The notes: a model not told the origin generated them from the letters alone. A stretch of DNA of 64,000 nucleotides from Phytophthora hibernalis (GCA_012656075.1 JAAKBF010000042.1:372001-436000), one strand, 5' to 3'. Positions 33,241-44,310 are shown, numbered from the stretch's first letter. Numbers and translations: made by a program.

Positions 33241-33294
33241 TAATCCTCGGACAGGGGTGACGGCGAGGTAATTACCGACAGGGTACCGGAGTCC

Positions 33295-34590
33295 GTGGTC
33301 ACGGAAGATCCGGAGGCACGTCTGGAGTGGGTGTTTGTCGCCCTTACGACTGGCGTTCCCGCTGACGTCGCTGTCGATGTTGACGATGCCCTCGGTGGTG
33401 TGGCCGAGCATGTGGCAAACGAAATCCAGTTGACCGATTACGCACATGAGTTGGCATTCCTCCCAGACCTGACCGAAGCCTCGGAGACGGTTTTGGATTA
33501 TACAGGACCCAACGTAGCAAACCCGAAGGCCACGTCCGAGCAACAACGAGCATTGATCAACGTGTTGCAGAAGCATGAATAGATCATGATTTCGAGCGGA
33601 AACGCTCTGCCACCACCAGCCTATGGCATTGTATGCGATATCGATGTACAGGGGCACCCTCCGATCAAACAGAGGGCTCGGCGTACACCGCTGAAACACC
33701 TGAAGAAGTTATACGAGTTACTGAAAGGCTTGTTGAAAGCTCGGTCGGTGGCGTTCTCAGACAGCCCTTGGGCATCCCCGATTGTGATCGTGCTGAAGAA
33801 GAATGGCGTTGATATCCGCCTGTCCATTGATTGAATGCCATCACCGCGATCATGGAGTATGCCATGCCGCTGGTCGACGATTTGTTAACGGACCTAGAAG
33901 CCTACCTGTGGTTCTGCTCTTTGGATGCAGCTAGCGGATTCTGGGCGATAATGATGACGATGAGAGCTCGGAAAATCTCGGCCTTCGTATGTGCACTCGG
34001 CCACTTTGAGTGGCTGTGTATGCCGTTTGGCCTGAAGAACCACCGATTATATACCAACGAATGATAGACAATGCTCTATGGGGTTCGTTCAGCCTAAGGG
34101 CGGTTGGACCCTGGATGCGGTCCGCTGAAGCTGTAAGAACAGGGGTGACCGACGGTTCTGCACGACTGTCCGAGGGTCGACAACTTTTCCGACCAAGTTC
34201 GAGGCTGACTGCGAGTCCTCAGTGACGTTCGACGCAGTGACCCAACTGGTGAACAGCCCTGTAGCGGATATGTTCTCCACAGGGAGGCAGATGAATCCTC
34301 GTTGGTGCCAGTGTTCGATCGGCGGTCGTTCGTGGACGATATTTGTTTCGGCTCCGAGACGTTTGACTTTTGTCTAGCCACCCTGAACCGACTGCTTCAA
34401 CGGTTCGCTGAGTGTCGGACCAGTGTTAGTTTCACGAAGAGCATTTTCGTACAAGGCCGGGTGGATTTTCTGTCGCACGCAGTGTCAGTCGACGGCATTC
34501 AGGCCGAAGAAGTTGAAGATAGTAACGGAACTGCCGTTCCCGTCATCGAAGAAAGGAATGCAGTCGTTCCTCGGTGCGTTGAACTATAAC
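33295..34590 (+). pseudogene. gypsy reverse transcriptase, broken
   Basis: After an acidic pre-RT stretch (33295-33582) the frame reads QGHPPIKQRARRTP, then SDSPWASPIVIVLKKNG (RT entry motif), a stop at 33832, LDAASGFW (motif A with the catalytic Asp), CMPFGLKN (motif B), and SFVDDICFG near 34330 (motif C, catalytic Asp pair). Frameshifts occur near 33835, 34050 and 34290. RT would copy element RNA into cDNA. All three catalytic Asp positions are kept although the gene cannot be read through. Confidence 0.85.
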
Positions 34591-34696
34591 AGCAGATTCA
34601 TCCAAGACTTTGCAGTGTACGGGGCTCCCTTTACCAACTCAAGGATGAGGATTTTACACGGCAGGAAACTCATCCGCAGCCCACCGAAGCTTCGCA

Positions 34697-36058
34697 GTGC
34701 TACAACAGAAGGTTGCAGATGCGCCGATACTACGACACTTTGACCGAGCCAAAGAAGTGCACGTAACGCTATTTGCTGACGGGTGGGCTCTGAGTCTCAC
34801 TCTGATGCAGTATCATGACGACAAGTTGCACCCCGTGCGGTTTTGCGGCCGCGTCCTGAAAGACGCTGAGATGAATTACCACCCAGCCGAGAAGGAGGTG
34901 TTGGCGTTGTTGCTACTGTTGAAAGTGTGTTACACCCAGTTGGTCGGACGGACTATCCATGTCTACACTCGATTCTCGACACTGGAGCGGGTACACAAGT
35001 CGAAGACATTGTTCGGTCGTACGACCAACTTCGCAGTGATGTTGTCCCCGTGGCACCTGAAGGTCAACCGAGTCAGGGAACGCGATTGTGCTTTCGACCA
35101 GCTACTACAAGCTGGGCTTACCAGCTTTGTTGAACTCGAAGACTCGTTAGCGCCGGTGACCCCACCTTCAAGGGGATCACCGACTGCTCGAATGGACCCA
35201 CATTTGCTTTACGCACGCCTACCGAGGACTTACAATGGCGTGGTGATGTCTTTTGATGGCTCAACCAATACGGAGAAGAATGGCGGGTATGGTAGTTGCT
35301 CCTGGATATTATGGAAATTACCAGAATGGACGGTAGTGACGGCTACGAGTGCTTACCTCGAGACCACCACCGTAAACCTCGCTGAGTACGCAGGTATGAA
35401 CAACGGTGTCTTGACAGCACTGGAGCGCGGCACCGAAGATTTAATTGTGGTGGGAGACTCGAGACTCGTAATCCAGCAGTCCCTAGTGGTGATGACCTGT
35501 AGGAAGGAAACTCTGATAGCCCAACTCAACCACCACCGAGAACTCACAGCCAAGCTTCGGTCGGTGAAATATCTCCACGTGATCCGAGAGTTCAATGCAG
35601 CTGCAGAATCGTTAGCTACAGAAGCTCTCAACAGCAAGCAGTCAAGCGAGGTTTCGACCGAAACCATGAAAACAGAGCTAATTGAGCTCAACCGAATCGA
35701 CGAAGTCATGTACGAGCCTTCGCCGCAGGTCGCCACGCCAACACTCGGCGAATCAGCCACCGACGAGAGAGCGTCGATCAACTTAGCCCGGACTCGTGTG
35801 GCCTGCCAAGCACCCCGTAACAAATCTTTTTTCGATTTTGTGAGGGAAGTGCCGGATTACATAACCGTCACGACCCGTCGACAAGCGAGAGCACAGAAGA
35901 AGCGTGTCCGTTTTGCGAACGAGCCCTCGGTGATGGGCCAGGATGACGCAACACGACGAGACGAAGCAGATGAGGTAGCCTTAGAGACTCAGAACGAAGC
36001 GGAAACCGAGCTACCAATGACCGAGGTAAAAATCAGAGCACCAACGTCGACCCGGTAA
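34697..36058 (+). CDS. gypsy pol segment with two RNase H domains
   Basis: The longest intact frame in the window, 453 codons, is an open part of pol rather than a separate gene. Residues about 1-150 are the usual Ty3-type RNase H: FADGWALS and YHPAEKEVLAL keep the first Asp and the Glu, but where most families have TDH this one reads VYTRFSTL, so the third acidic residue is gone. Residues about 170-320 form a second, archaeal-type RNase H: MSFDGSTN (Asp), NLAEYAGM (Glu), VVGDSRLV (Asp) and FNAAAESLATEAL, where the final Asp of the usual NAxAD motif appears as Glu. A 140-residue charged tail follows, with RRQARAQKKRVRFANEP. Inference: the first domain has decayed to a structural tether and the second would do RNA removal. 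Stop TAA at 36056. Confidence 0.8.
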   Translation: MLQQKVADAPILRHFDRAKEVHVTLFADGWALSLTLMQYHDDKLHPVRFCGRVLKDAEMNYHPAEKEVLALLLLLKVCYTQLVGRTIHVYTRFSTLERVHKSKTLFGRTTNFAVMLSPWHLKVNRVRERDCAFDQLLQAGLTSFVELEDSLAPVTPPSRGSPTARMDPHLLYARLPRTYNGVVMSFDGSTNTEKNGGYGSCSWILWKLPEWTVVTATSAYLETTTVNLAEYAGMNNGVLTALERGTEDLIVVGDSRLVIQQSLVVMTCRKETLIAQLNHHRELTAKLRSVKYLHVIREFNAAAESLATEALNSKQSSEVSTETMKTELIELNRIDEVMYEPSPQVATPTLGESATDERASINLARTRVACQAPRNKSFFDFVREVPDYITVTTRRQARAQKKRVRFANEPSVMGQDDATRRDEADEVALETQNEAETELPMTEVKIRAPTSTR

Positions 36059-36061
36059 CCA

Positions 36062-37661
36062 TTCAAGAAGAGCGAAGGCGGAGGATTTCCGCTGCCCAGG
36101 ACGAGGAGCTGAGGTGGGCAAACCTCAAGGCCGTTCACCGAGGCGAGGAAGCTAGCTTGAGTTACAGTGCGGCGAGAGATGCATGGAAAATGGCCGACAA
36201 GTTCGCGCTAAGCGGGGACGGTGTGCTGTACATTATCGGAGCGAACCGTCGGTGAACTAATGGAAACCAAGAGGAGACTGGTGGTACCCACAACGATGAT
36301 TTAGGAAGTATTACAGAGCTGCCACAACTCGTTAGAAGGTGGCCACCAAGGTATCGGGCGAACATACCACCAAGCGAAAATGGATTATTATTGGATCGGA
36401 CTGTACGCAGACGTTGAGCGGCATGTACAGTCTTGCCCAGACTGCAGCTCGAGCAAAAGTCGACCGCAGTTCAGAGGGTACTCTCCTGGGAATGTGCTAG
36501 TCGAGAGACCATTCCAGCTGGTGTCGATGGATTTCGTCATTCTATTACCGAAATCTCGGCGAGGGAATACCGCGCTGTTATTGTTTCAATGCTCGTTCGC
36601 AGGATTCGTCATGGGGAAGGCCATGTCAGATACCATCGCACTAAAAGTCGCTCAAGCGTTCGAAAAGTGTGTCTACCGAAGGTTTGGGGCTCCAACGATG
36701 ATTCGCCATGACCGAGACCCTCGGTTCATGAGTGAGGGTTTCCAAGCATTCGTTGAGATGATGCAATCTCGGTCGAGGGCCACGTTAAGTTATCGTCCGC
36801 AAGCAAACGGGCAGCAATAACGATCAGTCAAGACCGTGATGCAGTCGGTGCGAGTGTATGCAGAAGACCCGTTGCAACAAGACTGGGACGAGATCGCCGA
36901 ACAACTTGTCTTCGCTATCAACAACTCTCAGGACGGCACTCGAAAGGATACTCCGTTCTACCTCGTTCATGGGTGGGATGCTCGGTCTACGCTGCGAGAA
37001 ATGTTGTCATCGCTAAAACGAGGATCCCGAGGGCAAACCGATGCACTAGCATGGCGCCGAGAAGTGAACCGGCAACAAGAAATCGCATGGAAAATGGCGA
37101 TGGAGTACCAGAAGGTCGAGAAGGCTCGGAGAGCCCGCGAACACAACGAGTCGCTTAACCGACGTGAAGCAGCAGCAGTACCGAGGATTCCAGCGAGCGA
37201 CACCGAGAACATAGTAGCACCGAATCGCGACGGGTCAGAGGTACCATTGCAGATCGAAAGGCGGGGACAACGACGGAAACCGACGGGAACGAAGCCTCGG
37301 ACACCGGGCAGGAAGAGACTGGGGCGTCTCCCGAAGCTACTGAAGAAGCACCGAGGTGTCTATTCAAGCCTGGGAGCAGGGTGTGGCTCTACATGGAGCG
37401 CGTGAAGCCAGGATTGACTAAGAAGCTAGCACACCGATGGCACGGACCATTCCGGATAAGAAGAAGGTTGAAGAGTTCGCGTATGAGCTAGAACTGCCTG
37501 ATCGGAGTGGTTATCGGTTCTACCCGGTGGTGCATGTCTCACGGATCAAGGTGGTGAACGAATATGGCGACCGACCGAGGAGTCGGCTGACAGCTGGGAT
37601 ACGAGGATTGATTTTGACGAGGAGCTGTTACCGGAAGACAGCTGGGAGCCTGATAGAGTAG
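36062..37661 (+). pseudogene. gypsy integrase, catalytic Glu replaced by a stop
   Basis: An HHCC zinc domain (CHNSLEGGHQ, then HVQSCPDC) lies at 36300-36450 with a TAG at 36301. The core has SMDFV (first Asp, 36530), IRHDRDPRF (second Asp, 36710) and YRPQANGQQ followed by TAA at 36818. The TAA stands exactly 36 codons after the second Asp, so it occupies the third catalytic residue of the D-35-E triad. The frame continues after it (SVKTVMQSVRVYAEDP, NSQDGTRKDTPFYLVHG). After a frameshift near 37420 the C-terminal domain reads LPDRSGYRFYPVVHVSRIK. No chromodomain is recognised. Confidence 0.85.
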
Positions 37662-37925
37662 CAGGCACTGATTACGGAACGACCAAGTCTCCTGGGAGGC
37701 TCGGTTTATGACGGAGAAGTGACGAGAAGAACTGCCTACGGGGACTATGCAGCCCGTAGTGTCAGACGAAGATGACTACTTCATCAAAATTGTATATGTG
37801 TATATGACGTAAACGAACTCGAAATGGATTTGGATTAAGTGGAACGATAACGAACCACGGTGCTAGGACAACGTGAGATTAGCAAGAAGGATGAACGACG
37901 AAGCACAACAGCGCAAGACCGAGTT

Positions 37926-40740
37926 TTAGATGTCGGTGGAGGAAGCTAAATCAGCCAACACGTCCAGGTTCGACGTCTGGCCAGGCACAGACCCGCCGGA
38001 GGATGTCGGAGTAGCAGCAGGAGCAGCGGAGTCCTCGGCTTGGCCTTCATCCTTACCTTCATCATCCGTTGGCCCTGGGGGAACAGCAACCGAAGCCTGA
38101 GGAACCCACGGAGCCACGATCGAACTTGAAGCCAAGGACGAGTCCACCATAATACCCGAAATCACCTCCGCCTCGGTCATGCCACGAGTCACGAATAGCG
38201 GTACGGGAGGATTGCACGGTGCGAAAGTAGTGTTGAAGGGGTGACTGGAGGGCTCGTCCACCCAACAGTTCCGCCATAGCTGACGAGCATCCTGGGTCGC
38301 GAGCTCGCCTCAATCCTCGGATGTCGGGGCCCACTCAATCACCTCGAACGAGTATTGGAGGTAACTGGGTTCCAACAAGAACTCGGTCGGAGCTTCACGA
38401 GATTTGCCAGTACGCTCGACGCATCACTCCTAACAGCGATACACCATCTGCTGACGCAACCGATCCGCTCGGAGGTTTCGAGCCTTGTTATACTCTGCCC
38501 ATGTCGCTCGTAATGAGGTGACCGAGGGGTCATCACCGAGCCTCTGAGCCATGCTCCGGAGGAAAGCTTCAACAGCCGAGACTTAGACCCAGTGAGCCGT
38601 TCCCATTAGGCCAGACCGAGGTCTGCTTTCTCGGTTCGGTCGGTGGACACGCCCTGGAATTGACGCCACATCTTGACGAACCGAGCTAAGCCTGTGGCAC
38701 GCGTCGAAAATTTTGAACCCGGAGGATGCTGATCAATGGCGAAACAGCACGGGTTCTCCGGCAACTTTGAGCGCACTTGCTGCTACGGGTGATTAGGATT
38801 AACCCAATCTGCCATGGCTTGAATGCCAGCCAGGACTCAACACCGCGAGCAATGGGTGGAGTCAGGCTGCTGTTGTGGATTTGACACCAAGCCTCTTGGG
38901 CACCCGGAGCAGTGAATCCAGGCAGTAGGTACGGACCAGCCTTCAGGGCGAGGCGCTGTGATGGTGTCCCGGCCGCAGCAGGCACTGCCGGCGCGAACGT
39001 ACTAGGGTCTGTTCCAGGAACCGTGGAAAGCGTAGCCGTCACTTGGGTATGCGACCGTCGGAGACCCGACCGAGACCTCGGTGTATGCCCTTGGGGGCAG
39101 CCGCTGGGGAAGTTGAACCATCGGTGGGCCCTGCAATCGAGCCAGCAGGAGTAGATGGCACGACGATAGCAGGAACCGGAGTAGGCGCCGCCACCGAGGT
39201 CACGGGCGTCGTGGCCGAGGAGGTGGTCGGTACTCCACCCGACGACGGTGGAGACGCGGAGACCAGCTGCTGTACAGGAACAACCGGCACGCTCGGTGGA
39301 GTCGGAGTAAGCGGGGTCGAGACCGACGGAGTGGGCGGAGTCACGACCGAGGCCGTCTGCGAGGCGTCGGGGTCGCCGAAGTTTTGGGCGGAGCTGGAAC
39401 AGTAGGCGACCCCGAGGTAGGAGAGGACTCGGACGATGACGGGGAGCCGATGATGAAGTCATCGGACGCCTCCAGAGTCTCCAGTTCCTTCTGGGATCGC
39501 AAAGTAGCCAATACCGACGCGCCACGGGTGGACCGACCATCACGACGAGCCGGCGAAGTGACAGCTGAGGAAAACGATCCATAAGCGAGGATCGTGTCCG
39601 TCCGAGGATCGGTATCTACCTCATCGCCCGACAAGTCAATGACTTCGGCCGAGGTCGATGGCACCGAGGGTCCGGAGGCCGGTGGAGATCCGGGCGGAGG
39701 ACTCGGTGGCGATCCAGGCGGAGGACTCGGTGGAGATCCAGGCGGAGGTCTCGGTGGAGATCCGGGCGGAGGACTTGGTGGGGATCCAGGCGGAGGGCTC
39801 GGTGGAGGTCCACTCGGTGGAAACCCAGGCGGAGGACTCGGTGGAGACCCTGCAGGAGGCGATGGCGTAGGCGACTCCGGCGATGAACTGACCGAGGAGC
39901 TCGGTGGCGATCCCGCAGGAAGACCAGACGCCTGGAGAGGTGGTGGAGTACTGACCGAAGGTTTGGTCGTGTGTCCGCGAGCTGAGGCACCCAAACTCTT
40001 AGAGGGACGACCTAACCGGTTGCTAGCCGGAAGGGTCGACTTGGGCGGCCCCGATGGAGCGTGTGGAGGATGCGTCGGCGTCGCCTGCGGCGGCATAGCT
40101 TGATATACGTGCTGCCGGTGACGCTTGTGCCGATTCCTTCGTCGCTGGGATACCGACGGAATGAGCGGCAGGTCGTCCGAATCCTCGGAGGCATTCCCCG
40201 CAGTCGACGCTGCCTGCGCTGGAGGCTTGGACCCCGGCTCCGAGGCCTTGGGCTCTTGATCGTCGTCCTCCGAGCTCTCCGAAGACTCGCTCCGACCACG
40301 TTTCGACGTGATGCTCGGATGAAAGTCCGAGCAACTCCCAGTCGATGTTATCCGCAGTGATACCTGGACGAGGGTTAAAAGAACTTGGAAGACTGAAGGT
40401 GCAGGAAGAAACGATAAGAGACGAGTGGAACGTACCAGCAGAAGCAAGCACCAACGTGTCGACATCGAGCTCGTGGAGAGCAGCGTGGCGACGCAGAATA
40501 GAGTTCGCCCGCTGCAAGATCGCGACCTGAGCTTCGAGAGCTTGGACCTGTGGAGAAACGGCACCGACCGAGGCTTGGTCGGAAGCCTCGAGAGCAGCCC
40601 GATGTTTAGCCACTTGCTCGGTATACGCCACCATGCCTGCCTTGAAACGCTCACGATCCTGGCGGAGGAGGCGCTGTGTCGACGACGCCGAAGCCTCGGC
40701 CGTGGTCGCGCGAGCCGCCCAGAGCCCCACAATGTGGTCA
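37926..40740 (-). pseudogene. antisense proline/serine-rich ORF of the gypsy element
   Basis: Coding character on the minus strand runs from about 40740 to a stop near 37926 in several frames. An N-terminal coiled-coil-like stretch (DRERFKAGMVAYTEQVAKHR) comes first, then ADNIDWELLG, an acidic Ser-rich block (KRGRSESSESSEDDDQEP), a Pro repeat (GSPPSPPP units), an acidic patch (VIDLSGDEVDTDP), a Thr/Pro/Val-rich region (TPPTPSVSTPLTP), LKAGPYLLPGFTAPGAQEAW, and an acidic C-terminus (PGPTDDEGKDEGQAED). Frameshifts near 40320, 39355 and 39050 break it. A 72-bp GT...AG intron is possible at 40364-40435. It sits between pol and the lost 3' LTR, where additional ORFs occur in some gypsy lineages. 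Function unknown. Confidence 0.55.
39690..39860. repeat. 24-bp coding minisatellite in the antisense ORF
   Basis: About seven copies of a 24-bp unit (plus strand GGCGGAGGACTCGGTGGNGA...) encode PPGSPPSP repeats on the minus strand; the plus-strand reading is a Gly-rich shadow. One unit is shortened. Confidence 0.75.
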
Positions 40741-42022
40741 ATCGCACCCACCGCACCCCAACAAGTTACGTCTGTACGCCGCACGAAGAAAATTACGACG
40801 GCGCAGCACCAATGCATCATCGCGGACCTCTTGCAGCTTTCCTCGGGCAGTGTACTCGCCAAAGGTGCTCACCGAGCAGTTGCTGCTGCCAACGGCATCC
40901 ACCCTTCCATCGTGTCGCGCTTGTTGAGCCGCGCCAAGGAAGAAGCAGAGCTCACGGGACTATACGTAGCTATGTCGCGCATGAAACTGACTGGGCGGCA
41001 TACCGTTGATCGCTCTGAAGAGCTCGAGCGATTGCGTGGAGTCCCTTTGGCAGCTCGCAGCACTGTTCCGGTCTGCGGCGTCAGCTTGTGGGCTCCCCGA
41101 CAACCCTTCATCGACAAATTAAGGCAGGGTAATTAGGCAACGTCACGAGCGTGTTGAAGCCTTTACTTACCGACGCCAATCGACAGGCGCGCTTGCAATT
41201 TTGCGTAGACCACGTCGACGCGGCTACGCTCCTGTTTTCAGAGATGTTAAACATGGTGCATGTTGATGAGAAATTTTTCTACATCACGCAACCGACGCGT
41301 CGGTACCTACTTCTACCCGGTGAAGTTGCCCCCACCCGCCGTGCCAAGTGCAAACATTAAATCACGCGCGTCATGGTCCTCGCTGCTTTTGCACGCCCTC
41401 GTTTCGACAGAAAGCTCGGTGTGTGGGCATTCGTCGAACAAGTCCTTGCCAAACGATCAAGTCGCCGCCGTCCAGATGGAACCCTGGAGACAAAGAAGAT
41501 TTCAGTGACGAAAGAGTCGTACAGGCAGATGCTAGTCACACACGTCCTACCTGCGATCTGTGCTCGCTGGCCTGAGAACAACGATTCAATTGTTGTTCAG
41601 CAAGATAATGCCCCGGCGCATATTCCGCCGAGCGATGCTGGTTTCCGCGAGGCTTCCCTCGATGTGGCAGGCTAGTAGAGCTCCGCTGTCAGCCAGCCCC
41701 GAACTGCCCAGATCTAAATATTTTGGATTTGGGCTTGTTCACTGCAATTCAAGCTCGACAGCGCCTGAAAAGTCTCCATACGATTGACGAGTTGATTGAG
41801 TCGATCACTGATGCCTATTGGGAGCTGCCGCCCCAAACGATTAACTCTGCCTTTTTGAGACTACAGGATTCTATGGACCAGTGCATTATCCAGCGTGGGA
41901 ATAACGACTTCAAACCTCGGCAATTGAAGAAGGCGCAGCTCGAGCGGGAGGGAAGACTTCCTTTGTCGATCCGCTGCTCCGATGCAGCAGCAGAATATGT
42001 TTCCAATCCATCTGTTTTATAG
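40741..42022 (+). pseudogene. mariner-like DDD transposase, second family
   Basis: A plus-strand transposase with an N-terminal helix-turn-helix (TTAQHQCIIADLLQLSSG, HPSIVSRLLSRA), then LKPLLTDANRQARLQFC, MVHVDEKFFYIT (first Asp), VVQQDNAPAHIP (second Asp) and LNILDLGLFTAIQ (third Asp). All three catalytic residues are present, with the last two about 39 residues apart allowing for the frameshift, closer to plant-type DD39D mariners than to the element at 28 kb. Breaks: stop at 41134, TAA at 41358, stop near 41673 and frame changes. No terminal inverted repeats were found. Its left edge cuts into the antisense gypsy ORF, so it probably inserted into that element. Confidence 0.75.
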
Positions 42023-42404
42023 AGAGCCAAACTTTACTAAAAACAAGTCAAATCCTGATGCGATTGTTTTGGAACAAATACTGAGGTTGCGGTGTGCGAT
42101 TGAACTGGAACGAAGTGGTAACTCGTTGAAAACGACGCCTCGGGTGGTTGCCTTGTGGCCTGCGCTGCTGGAGGGAGGGTGGATCCCATCATAGCATAAC
42201 CGAGGCAAAGAGTAGTACGACTTGTCTGCCAGCCGCTGACTCAGCGCGGATCGCTGCAGCACGATCACAGCAACCTGGTCCAGCATAAACACGTACATGT
42301 ACCCACAGCGTCACATACTGCGGATGGCGAGCTTGTCGCTGAGCAGAATAAGTCGAACAGACTCGATTCGAAGGACAGGCGAGGAAGTTTCAAGATAATC
42401 CAGT
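42023..42404. other. mariner flank, no gene recognised
   Basis: Contains only short frames. It probably includes the 3' untranslated end of the mariner element and the junction to copia sequence. Confidence 0.4.
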
Positions 42405-42495
42405 CAATACTTCTGTCGATATCCTCTGATTGCCAACCTAGCTTTGTGTCTCTCAATCCAACCTTTTTCATCATTTCTTTTCATGACCAACACCC
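42405..42495 (-). pseudogene. copia RT N-terminal snippet
   Basis: Minus strand reads WVLVMKRNDEKGWIERHKAR and LAIRGYRQKY, the KARL(V/A) block at the start of copia reverse transcriptase. It is fused directly to the RNase H fragment at 42500, so it comes from a different or rearranged copia copy. Confidence 0.65.
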
Positions 42496-42499
42496 ACAA

Positions 42500-44262
42500 G
42501 GAAGTCAGTATGTTCACAGGTTTGCCTCTTGACGACTTGGGCCTCGACCGTCGGTCGTCACGGTTGCCAGCCCAGTCCGCATCAGAGTAGGCTTCAAGCT
42601 GAGTACCGAGTAGACCATCGTACGTGATGCCGACGTTCTTCGTATTCAGTAGATACCGAACGACCTTCATCCCAGCATCCCAGTGCTTCTCGCCAGGGTT
42701 CTCCAGGAAACGGCTCAGGTTGGCGACTGCGACCGAAATGTCGGGGCGCACGCCAAGTGCATCAGACTTCCCACATGCGACCGATAAGGCTTCGACTTCA
42801 TCTTGGCCTTGTCTTCTTCAGTCTGTGCCTCGTCAGCCTTGGTCAAATGTACACCAGGTTCCAGTGATGTCAGGCACGACTTGCGTTCTCTTCACCGAAC
42901 TTCTTGATGATTGACTTCGTGGACGCCTGCTGACTGATGGTCAATCATCTGCGCTCCATGTTGTAGCCAATATCGATGCCGAGAATGAAGTGTGCCCTTT
43001 CCAAGGTCCTTAATCCGGAACTTCTCCGCGATCCTGGACTTCACTGACGCAATAACAGCTTTCTCACGCGATGCAATCAACATGTCATCAACGTAGAGGC
43101 ACACCACGCACTCGTCGTCTCCATCGCCTCTCGTGTAGACGCACGGGTCAGCATCAGCAGCTGTAAATCCCATGTCCTTGAGGTGCTTGTCAATGGTCTC
43201 CTTCCACACACGAGACACCTGCTTGAGTCCGTACAGACTTTGAAGCAGTAGACACACCACGTCGACCTCGCCTTCAGCTTCAACCAACGTCAGAAGTTCT
43301 CGAAGAACTTCTGGGAGTTCCATGTAGATCTCCTCTTCAAGCTTGCCATACAGGAACGCGGTGTCGACATCACACTGCTCAGTCTCCATTCCGTCCGCGC
43401 GGCACTTTGCCAGTTTTGCACGGATCGAATTCAGGTACGCCGCCAGCGAGTACGTTTCCTCGTAATCGATGCCATTACGTTGCGAGTATCTTTTGGCGAC
43501 TAGTCGAGCCTTATAACGAACGACTTGCCCTTTTTCGTCGCGCTTCAACGAGAAAACCCAGCGGCAACCGATCGGGCGCTGGTGTGCTGGCTTTGGTACC
43601 AGCTTCCAGGTCTTGTTGGCGACGAGTGACTCCAGTTCACTTGCAATCGCCCTCTTCCATTCGTCTTGGTCGTCGCTTGTACGTCTTCGGGGCATCTTCC
43701 GTTGCAGCCATGAGCTGTCCTCCTTCAATAGCGAGTAGCTCGTCGCTTGGCATAACACGATCTTGGCTGACGTTTTGACGCTTATTTCCAATAGCAGAAG
43801 GAGCAACAACCTGCTTCTTACGTCCTCCAGCTTCCTCCGGATCGTTGGTCTATTCAATGTGTTGAGCACGCGAGCGAGTAATCATGGGGTGATTCGGGAC
43901 AGAAACGATTGCGCCTTCTGTAATCACCTCATGTTGAAGTGGGATCATCTCATCATTATGGATGGTGAGAGTTCGCGACGGTTCATAACTCGGAGCAGTA
44001 GCTCGAGGCACAGTGACATCATTCCCGCCATCGTTATCTTCATCATCGATCTCTGCCATGAAGTCATCCGGGCTAGTGGCCTCCATGAGCTTGACAGTGC
44101 GAAAGATTTGTACTTTTCCCGTGGCCATGTTGAGCACGCGGTATAATTTGACACCATCCTCGTAGCCCATGAATCGGCACTTGAATGTCTTGGCGTCCAG
44201 CTTGCGGTGCTTCTCGTCAGCGATGTGCGCGTAGCCGAGTGAACCAAAAACCTTCAGGCTCT
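42500..44262 (-). pseudogene. Ty1/copia pol fragment: integrase end, RT, RNase H start
   Basis: On the minus strand from 44262: SLKVFGSLGYAHIADEK and MAEIDDEDNDGG (integrase C-terminal region, homologous to bases 360-632), EWKRAIASELESLVANKTWK and GCRWVFSLKRDEKGQ (RT start), GLKQVSRVWKETI, CLYVDDMLIAS near 43090 (catalytic Asp pair), then RPDISVAVANLSRFLENPGE and YSDADWAGNRDDRRS (RNase H start), where it is cut. Frameshifts occur near 43860 and 42880. Both ends are truncated and no LTR is visible. Confidence 0.85.
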
Positions 44263-44310
44263 TAACCCCTTGGTTCCCGACGTCGTAACTTGTGACATAG
44301 CATTTTTGTT

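Larger units (their letters stand above)
31162..40740 (+). mobile_element. Ty3/gypsy LTR retrotransposon, degenerate, no 3' LTR seen
   Basis: The order is LTR, primer-binding site, acidic gag region, aspartic protease, a short inverted linker segment, reverse transcriptase, RNase H, a second archaeal-type RNase H, integrase with zinc and core domains, then an antisense proline-rich ORF. This is Ty3/gypsy order, and a second RNase H has been reported in oomycete and plant Tat-like elements. The right end is lost: a mariner element starts near 40741 and no copy of the 454-bp LTR follows. Many frameshifts and stops make it non-autonomous. Confidence 0.85.

Noticed and set aside
39594..40103. Plus-strand Gly-rich ORF (GGDPGGGLGG repeats)
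   Set aside because: It is the reverse reading of the proline-rich antisense ORF. Codon use, acidic blocks and the continuing frames favour the minus strand.
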